A stretch of DNA of 9,889 bases from positions 1 through 9,889 of the forward strand of contig VBJT01000116.1 in the NCBI GenBank assembly GCA_005880075.1, read 5' to 3'. Positions 5,828-9,889 of the stretch are shown piece by piece; the first letter of the stretch is position 1, and each line of letters starts with the position of its first letter. Below the pieces are notes generated by a model, which was given only the letters and a program-made list of their open reading frames with translations, was not told where the DNA came from and made no database searches. The stretch is from Chloroflexota bacterium (lineage in GTDB: Bacteria > Chloroflexota > Dehalococcoidia > SM23-28-2 > RBG-16-64-32). A program made the translations under genes and the position numbers.

Positions 5828-6116
5828 GTGGCTTCCTCCGAAACAGGCGGCGATACCATCGATTCTGTGGCGGGCTGCTTGGCCCAATTCCCCAAATGCG
5901 TCGAGATGCCACCCACCCCCAGCTCTGCTTCATTACCCCGGGAGCCAGATCGTGTCTTCGAACATAGCGCTTGAATTCTGCCTCATCGAGGTGGATAGCT
6001 TGCTGCTCCAATGCCGCCATTAATCCTTCATGTCCTAGATGAGGGTGTTCCTTGTGCAGCCGCTTGATCTCCGCGGCGACATCCTCGTCGATGGCGTCAT
6101 ACTGACGGGACGTCAT
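5820..6116 (-). CDS. Small basic protein of unknown function, possible helix-turn-helix
   Basis: The 98-aa product starts at ATG 6116. I do not recognise the family. Residues about 8-55 look helical, and the segment EIKRLHKEHPHLGHEGLMAA followed by EAEFKRYVRRHDL resembles the small helix-turn-helix of transposase or regulator N-termini (charged helix, P-x-x-G turn, second helix). The tail is Trp/Arg/Lys-rich. There is no signal peptide or membrane helix. A TTG start at 6176 would add 20 residues but would run through the repeat-like sequence before it. The ribosome binding site is weak. Its stop overlaps the DJ-1 start by 8 nt, and it sits inside the SAM operon, which supports a real gene. 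A regulatory role is only a guess. Confidence 0.6.
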   Translation of the reverse strand: MTSRQYDAIDEDVAAEIKRLHKEHPHLGHEGLMAALEQQAIHLDEAEFKRYVRRHDLAPGVMKQSWGWVASRRIWGIGPSSPPQNRWYRRLFRRKPHD

Positions 6117-6150
6117 CTCGGCCGTACTTCCGCAACGCACGACTGATTGC

Positions 6151-6224
6151 TCCACCCCAGATTCCTTCGCGAACAACGCAGTGCAGCGAAAGAGTGTTGT
6201 CGGCGCTCAGAATGACGGGACTGG
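6151..6224. repeat. Repeat-like intergenic palindromic sequence
   Basis: On the minus strand the gap after the GNAT gene contains GTCATTCTGAGCG and, after a short insert, CGAAGGAATCTGGGGTGG. These halves resemble a 'TCATTCTGAGC..GAAGGAATCT' repeat that is scattered between genes in many bacterial genomes. The insert can form a stem (CGACAAC with GTTGTTCG, one bulge). It may be a REP-like element inserted in the operon. Only one copy is visible here, so repetition within the genome is not shown. Confidence 0.4.
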
Positions 6225-6228
6225 GGCG

Positions 6229-7122
6229 TCATCGAATGACCAGCTCCTTGCCCTCGCTCCGGCCGCGCCAGCCGGCCGCGACTCGCCGGTAGAGACTGAG
6301 CGCACCCACCGGCTCCCTGCGGATGATCGGCGTTTCGTGCAGGGTGCATTGCGTCTCGTAGCCGAGGCGGTGGTAGATCGCAACAGCCGGGTGGTTCTCG
6401 CTCTCGACGGTCAGAACAACGAGCGGGCAACGGTCGATCAGCTCGAAAGTCACCGCGCTGGTGGCAATCGTCGCCAACCCCTGGCCGCGGTACATCGGAT
6501 GGGTGAAGACATTGCCGACGACCGCAACGCCCTCGCTGGCGGATACCACATGAGTGCCGGCGATGGAGACGAGGAGATTGTCGACGGAAACCCCGTAATA
6601 GACGCCGTCTTCAATGTGGCGAGCGTGGTACGCCGATGAGCCGCTCTCAGTCGAATACAGGCGATTGATGGCGCCGATGTTGTGGCCGGTAAGGCGGACG
6701 GCTTCTCCGTCGATGGGCTTGAAACTGGCCTCTGTGATCGACATGCGGAGCATGGTCTGTGGCCGCGTACAGACGAAGAACTTCTCGATCGACCGGCGAT
6801 GCTCAGGGCGCAGGCTCCCGAAGCTGAAGCGCGGGCCCGGATGGACGCTAAGGGCGGCCTCGACAGCGGCCGGATGGCCGAGGACGAAGAGGGCGCGCCC
6901 GAGCCCGCCCCTCGAGTGCAGGACGAGCCCGGCCCCGTCCGGGCCGGACGCAGCATACCATTCGGAAAGTCGGAAAAGACTCGGATCGAGCTGCGCCAGC
7001 GCGTAGGCGGCGTAGGCTCTCTCGGGGGATAGTAACAGGCAGATCGCTTCCGGGTCTTGCAGACGCTCGACCGCGTAGATGGCGCGAGTTCGCTGGCGTC
7101 CCCGGGACAAGGTAGCCGTCAT
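6229..7122 (-). CDS. GNAT family N-acetyltransferase with an extra N-terminal domain
   Basis: The 297-aa protein has a C-terminal GNAT domain. Motif A is VVGNVFTHPMYRGQGLATIA (about 201-220), with the R/Q-x-x-G-x-G/A acetyl-CoA loop, and motif B is E-N-HPAVAIYHRLGYE (about 242-256). The first about 125 residues are a separate region with no motif I know, perhaps a degenerate second GNAT half. GNAT enzymes move an acetyl group from acetyl-CoA to an amine; the acceptor cannot be read from sequence. Start ATG 7120-7122 follows the mtnP stop by 3 nt and has GGAGG 7 nt before it, within the end of mtnP, so it is in the same operon. A 112-nt gap with a repeat follows it. Acting on a sulfur or amine metabolite of the pathway is inference. 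Confidence 0.85.
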   Translation of the reverse strand: MTATLSRGRQRTRAIYAVERLQDPEAICLLLSPERAYAAYALAQLDPSLFRLSEWYAASGPDGAGLVLHSRGGLGRALFVLGHPAAVEAALSVHPGPRFSFGSLRPEHRRSIEKFFVCTRPQTMLRMSITEASFKPIDGEAVRLTGHNIGAINRLYSTESGSSAYHARHIEDGVYYGVSVDNLLVSIAGTHVVSASEGVAVVGNVFTHPMYRGQGLATIATSAVTFELIDRCPLVVLTVESENHPAVAIYHRLGYETQCTLHETPIIRREPVGALSLYRRVAAGWRGRSEGKELVIR

Positions 7123-7125
7123 GCG

Positions 7126-8013
7126 CTATCCTCCGGCCACTTCCTGCACCAAGTAATGCCCGATGATCGGCCCGAGCCGCCGTTTGGTCTCTTCCGGTAC
7201 AAGCTCGAGCCGGGTGACGATCGCATCGCGAAGCGCGTGCGAGCAAGCACAGTTGCGCACGTCCGGCAGACGGCCGAGGGCCAGCCGCACGGCATTGAGT
7301 GAAGTTTCCACATTGCGCAGCAGGTTCGCGACGATCATCTCGGCCGATACATCTTCGTGCGTGTCGTGCCACACATCATAATCGGTTGAGCAGGCGAGAA
7401 TCGCGTAACAGATCTCCGCCTCGCGGGCGAGTTTGGCTTCGGGCAGGGCGGTCATGCCGATAATATCGGCGCCCCAGTTGCGGTAAAGGTTCGACTCGGC
7501 GCGTGTGGAGAACGCTGGCCCCTCGATCACCACGAGCGTTCCCCCACTGTGAATCGTAGCGCCCGCCTCGCGCGTCGCCTGCCCCAGCACTGTCCGTAGC
7601 TCCGGGCAGAATGGGTCCGCGAAGGCGATATGCGCGACGATACCGTCGCCGAAGAAGGTCGAAGCGCGCCCGCGTGTGCGATCGATCAGTTGATCGGGGA
7701 TCACCATGTGCAGTGGTTCGATGTCCTCACGCAGGCTGCCCACGGCGCTGACAGACAGGATGAACTCAACCCCAAGCTGCTTGAGGGCGTGGATGTTAGC
7801 GCACGCGGGAATCTCGGACGGGAGGATGCTGTGACCCACGCCGTGCCGCGGCAGGAAGGCAACTCGCTCGCCCGCCAGCGTCCCGACGACGAGGTTGTCG
7901 CTCGGCAGCCCGAAGGGAGTGTCGATGCGCATCTCTTCGACGTCCGACAGTCCTGCCATCGCGTAGAAGCCGCTTCCCCCGATGACCGCGGCGCGGACGG
8001 GTCCATCAACCAC
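7126..8013 (-). CDS. mtnP: S-methyl-5'-thioadenosine phosphorylase
   Basis: The enzyme splits MTA, the by-product of polyamine synthesis and other SAM uses, with phosphate to adenine and 5-methylthioribose-1-phosphate. The 295-aa protein shows GGSGFY (12-17), PRHG-GH (55-61, phosphate site), NIHALK (73-78), EGPAFSTRAES (164-174), GMT-LPEAKLAREAE (186-200) and TDYD (210-213). The Asp pair in TDYD is the adenine-recognising feature of MTA phosphorylases, as opposed to Asn in purine nucleoside phosphorylases acting on 6-oxopurines. The start is GTG 8011-8013, since AGAGGTG lies about 7 nt upstream and this overlaps mtnA by only 8 nt. An upstream ATG at 8079 would overlap mtnA by 74 nt and add non-family residues. 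Its products feed MtnA and Apt, both encoded beside it. Confidence 0.94.
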   Translation of the reverse strand: MVDGPVRAAVIGGSGFYAMAGLSDVEEMRIDTPFGLPSDNLVVGTLAGERVAFLPRHGVGHSILPSEIPACANIHALKQLGVEFILSVSAVGSLREDIEPLHMVIPDQLIDRTRGRASTFFGDGIVAHIAFADPFCPELRTVLGQATREAGATIHSGGTLVVIEGPAFSTRAESNLYRNWGADIIGMTALPEAKLAREAEICYAILACSTDYDVWHDTHEDVSAEMIVANLLRNVETSLNAVRLALGRLPDVRNCACSHALRDAIVTRLELVPEETKRRLGPIIGHYLVQEVAGG

Positions 8014-9064
8014 GAACAGGCACCTCTGAACCACAAACTTCGCGCAGGCTCGCAGTGTAGGGAGGGCGCGCCACCCCATTCTCTGTGATGATCGCGGTGA
8101 CGTAGTCGTTTGGCGTCACGTCGAATGCGGGATTCTCCGCTTCAACCGCGGCAGGCGCGACCGCCCGAGAGCCAACGGAAGTGATCTCCTCAGGGGAGCG
8201 TTGCTCAATCGGGATGTCGTCTCCGGACGCCAACGAGAGGTCGAGGGTGCTCGTGGGAGCGGCGACGTAGAAGGGGATGTTGTTCTCGCCGGCCAGGACA
8301 GCCAGGGAATAGGTGCCGATCTTGTTGGCAACGTCCCCGTTTGCCGTTATGCGATCGGCGCCCGTGATCACAGCGTCGATTCCACCACGGCGCATGTAGG
8401 AACCGGCGGCGCTGTCGACGATGACGGTACATACAATGCCGTCGCGCTCGAGTTCCCAGGCGGTCAGGCGGGATCCCTGGAGAAGCGGCCGCGTTTCGTC
8501 GACGTACACGTGCTTCACGCGGCCGGCCTTATCCGCCGAGCGGATGACACCGAGCGCCGTGCCGTAACCGCCCGTTGCGAGGGCTCCTGCGTTGCAGTGC
8601 GTTAGGACGACTGGGGCGTTCCCGAGCAAAGGCGCTCCATGCTTACCGATGCGATAATTCGCCGCGATGTCCTCCTCGTGAATCGCGATGGCTTCCGCCG
8701 TCAAGCGCTCTCGCACCGAGTGAGCTTCGGCGAGCGCGTCTACCGCTCGTAGGCAGCGGTCGAGCGCCCAGGAGAGGTTGGCGGCCGTCGGGCGTGTCGA
8801 GCGCAGATCAGCGGCCGCGGTTGCGATATCATCGCCCGCACGGGCAGCAAGCGCCAGTCCATACGCGCCGGCGATACCGATAAGGGGAGCGCCGCGGACC
8901 TGTAACCGCCGGATCGCCTCGGCTATGACCTGGTGGTCGTCAGTCTCAACCCAGCGCTCTTCGTTTGGGAGCAGGGTCTGGTCCAAAAACCGCACCTTGC
9001 CCTGCGGTAGCCATTCTATCGGCGCGAACGTCTTACCGGTCGTGTCAGTCGCCTCCGTGGACAT
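8006..9064 (-). CDS. mtnA: 5-methylthioribose-1-phosphate isomerase
   Basis: The enzyme converts methylthioribose-1-phosphate, the MtnP product, to methylthioribulose-1-phosphate in methionine salvage. The 352-aa protein belongs to the eIF2B-like family. It has PIEWLPQGKVRFLDQT near the N-terminus, RGAPLIGIAGAYG (57-69), the catalytic Cys157 in LTHCNAGALATGGYGTA and the catalytic Asp237 in ITGADRITANGDVANKIGT. Both positions match the Cys/Asp pair of the Bacillus enzyme closely. ATG 9062-9064 is chosen because the longer frame (ATGs at 9097 and 9199) runs back through the riboswitch terminator and aptamer, which cannot be coding. The ATG directly follows the terminator T run, and the only Shine-Dalgarno-like sequence, GAGAAG, lies in the terminator stem. 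Its stop overlaps mtnP by 8 nt. It is the first gene of the operon. Confidence 0.94.
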   Translation of the reverse strand: MSTEATDTTGKTFAPIEWLPQGKVRFLDQTLLPNEERWVETDDHQVIAEAIRRLQVRGAPLIGIAGAYGLALAARAGDDIATAAADLRSTRPTAANLSWALDRCLRAVDALAEAHSVRERLTAEAIAIHEEDIAANYRIGKHGAPLLGNAPVVLTHCNAGALATGGYGTALGVIRSADKAGRVKHVYVDETRPLLQGSRLTAWELERDGIVCTVIVDSAAGSYMRRGGIDAVITGADRITANGDVANKIGTYSLAVLAGENNIPFYVAAPTSTLDLSLASGDDIPIEQRSPEEITSVGSRAVAPAAVEAENPAFDVTPNDYVTAIITENGVARPPYTASLREVCGSEVPVRG

Positions 9065-9090
9065 AAAAAAACTTCTCGCGGTGGAGAAGT
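9065..9090 (-). terminator. Intrinsic terminator of the SAM riboswitch expression platform
   Basis: On the minus strand ACTTCTC (9090-9084) pairs with GAGAAGT (9077-9071) around CACCGC, and six T follow up to the mtnA ATG. The 5' arm is also partly complementary to the 3' strand of riboswitch helix P1: GAGAGT at 9106-9101, six pairs with one bulged T. That gives the usual S-box choice: P1 plus terminator with SAM bound, antiterminator without it. Confidence 0.88.
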
Positions 9091-9100
9091 CTTCCATCTC

Positions 9101-9215
9101 ACTCTCATCTGTCCCCCCGATATATCGGGGGGCCGGAGTTGGCACCGTTCTCCGAAGAATCGGACCGGTTGCCGGGCTTCTAAGGGCCGTTCCCTCCACC
9201 GCTCTGGATGAGAGT
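9101..9215 (-). promoter_or_regulatory. SAM-I (S-box) riboswitch aptamer
   Basis: Read on the minus strand, P1 is ACTCTCATC (9215-9207) with GATGAGAGT (9109-9101), a perfect 9-bp helix. Inside are the conserved S-box blocks GGTGGAGGGA, then CGGCCCT, GAAGCCCGGCAACC (GGCAACC at 9173-9167), a P3 hairpin and GGTGCCAACTCC. P4 is a perfect 20-nt palindrome at 9113-9132, and AGATGAGAG closes the element. These blocks and their order match the SAM-I class. SAM binding stabilises P1 and should allow the following terminator to form, lowering expression of mtnA through ahcY when SAM is plentiful. Confidence 0.95.
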
Positions 9216-9238
9216 GCTGCTATTCAGTTCTGGAGGCG

Positions 9239-9268
9239 ATGGTAGCGCCGCAAAGGACAGGGTGTCAA
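9239..9268 (-). promoter_or_regulatory. Sigma-70-like promoter of the mtnA operon
   Basis: On the minus strand a perfect -35 TTGACA (9268-9263) is followed after 18 nt by TACCAT (9244-9239), a 4-of-6 match to the -10 box. Transcription would begin near 9232, leaving about 16 nt before P1 of the riboswitch, which is a sensible layout. Confidence 0.6.
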
Positions 9269-9276
9269 GGAGAGGG

Positions 9277-9297
9277 GACGTAAGACGTAAGAGGTAA
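9277..9297. repeat. Short tandem heptamer repeat, GACGTAA-like, 3 units
   Basis: Units GACGTAA (9277-9283), GACGTAA (9284-9290) and GAGGTAA (9291-9297) follow each other without gaps, just upstream of the mtnA promoter. The function is unknown. The 7-bp period is shared with the second array nearby. Confidence 0.6.
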
Positions 9298-9317
9298 GAG
9301 CTGGGAGGGTCAGAACC

Positions 9318-9352
9318 ACGAAGTACGAGATACGAGGTACGACGTACGAATC
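9318..9352. repeat. Degenerate tandem heptamer repeat, ACGARRT-like, 5 units
   Basis: Five consecutive 7-bp units (ACGAAGT, ACGAGAT, ACGAGGT, ACGACGT, ACGAATC) lie between the apt stop and the mtnA promoter. The units keep ACGA and vary at the last three positions. Such short heptamer arrays between genes are typical of expanding intergenic repeats. They are too short and unspaced for CRISPR. Confidence 0.7.
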
Positions 9353-9356
9353 GCGG

Positions 9357-9872
9357 TCAATCGTATGTCACCAGCGAAAGGACGTCGTATTCGCGGAGCC
9401 GCTCGCGCCCATTGAGAAAAGAGAGCTCTACCACGAATGCCATCGCGCGCACCTCGGCACCCAGAAGCTCGACGAGCTTGGCGGCGGCGTTGGCTGTCCC
9501 GCCTGTGGCGAGCAAGTCGTCGACGATGAGCGCGTTCTGGCCGCGCTTGAGGGCGTCCTCGTGGATATCGAGCTGGCTGGTGCCATACTCGAGCGAATAT
9601 TCGACGCTGATGTGCCGGGCGGGCAGCTTGCCTGCTTTACGGACCGGCACCAGACTCACGCCCAGGTTTTGGGCGAGCGGCGCCCCGAAGAGAAAGCCCC
9701 GGGATTCGATGGCGACCACGGCGTTCAGTTCGGCTTCGCGGTACTCCTCACTGAACCGGTCGATGACGTACTTGAATGCGTCGGGTGCCTGGAGGAGAGG
9801 AGTGATGTCGCGGAAGAGGATGCCCGGCTGAGGAAAGTCGGGAATATCCCGGATGAACTGCTTCAAGTCCAT
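9357..9872 (-). CDS. apt: Adenine phosphoribosyltransferase
   Basis: The enzyme joins adenine to phosphoribosyl diphosphate (PRPP) to give AMP, recycling the adenine released by MtnP. The 171-aa length is normal. The protein starts MDLKQFIRDIPDFPQPGILF, then has RDITPLL (21-27), ESRGFLFG (56-63), RKAGKLP (78-84) and the PRPP loop ALIVDDLLATGGTA (114-127). ATG 9870-9872 fits the family start. No Shine-Dalgarno precedes it in the 17 bases visible, but TATACT at 9884-9889 looks like a -10 box only 11 nt before the ATG. That suggests a very short leader. It lies upstream of, and on the same strand as, the mtnA operon, but the latter has its own promoter and riboswitch, so apt is probably a separate transcript or reads through. 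No terminator is evident after it. Confidence 0.96.
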   Translation of the reverse strand: MDLKQFIRDIPDFPQPGILFRDITPLLQAPDAFKYVIDRFSEEYREAELNAVVAIESRGFLFGAPLAQNLGVSLVPVRKAGKLPARHISVEYSLEYGTSQLDIHEDALKRGQNALIVDDLLATGGTANAAAKLVELLGAEVRAMAFVVELSFLNGRERLREYDVLSLVTYD

Positions 9873-9889
9873 GGGCGGCGTAGAGTATA

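Noticed and set aside
9065..9199. Longer mtnA start at ATG 9199 or 9097
   Set aside because: The extension would be encoded by the SAM aptamer and its terminator, and family members start near the PIEWL segment.
9277..9352. CRISPR array
   Set aside because: Units are 7 bp, contiguous and without spacers.

Overview
The window is about 9.9 kb of GC-rich bacterial DNA, probably from an uncultured or environmental lineage. A Chloroflexota-like source is my guess, from the short 'archaeal/thermophile-type' AhcY, the SAM-I riboswitch on a methionine-salvage operon and the small GN-x-NALKHG protein. No taxonomic marker settles it. Apart from the left edge, nearly everything is on the minus strand and concerns S-adenosylmethionine (SAM) and its by-products.

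Left edge (1-1694): the C-terminal part of a DUF2075-type superfamily 1 helicase on the plus strand runs off the window. Then come about 360 bases with no recognisable gene, then a small plus-strand gene of the GN-x-NALKHG type that appears frameshifted at a run of six C, with a hairpin covering its ribosome binding site. About 220 featureless bases follow.

metK (1695-2879, minus) makes SAM. The 406-base gap between metK and ahcY is the most unusual part of the window. On the plus strand it can encode a tRNA-like RNA with an 8-bp acceptor stem, a 4-bp T stem, a long variable arm and a GAC anticodon. A perfect 20-bp inverted repeat lets downstream sequence pair with its D/anticodon region, and two near-identical intrinsic terminators end the transcript before it enters ahcY.

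3286-9268 (minus) is one long operon, read right to left: a consensus-like promoter, a SAM-I (S-box) riboswitch with an intrinsic terminator touching the first start codon, then mtnA, mtnP, a GNAT acetyltransferase, a small unknown protein, a DJ-1/PfpI protein related to isonitrile hydratase, a DUF1028 protein and ahcY. Most junctions overlap by 1-8 nt or are 3 nt apart. Upstream lies apt (9357-9872, minus), separated by two heptamer-period tandem repeats.

Together: MetK makes SAM. AhcY removes S-adenosylhomocysteine (SAH) after methyl transfer. MtnP and MtnA take methylthioadenosine (MTA) to methylthioribulose-1-phosphate, and Apt recovers the adenine. High SAM should shut the operon down through the riboswitch. 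The later classical salvage genes (mtnB/C/D) are not in the window. Four genes of unclear role (GNAT, small protein, DJ-1, DUF1028) sit in the same riboswitch-controlled unit instead.
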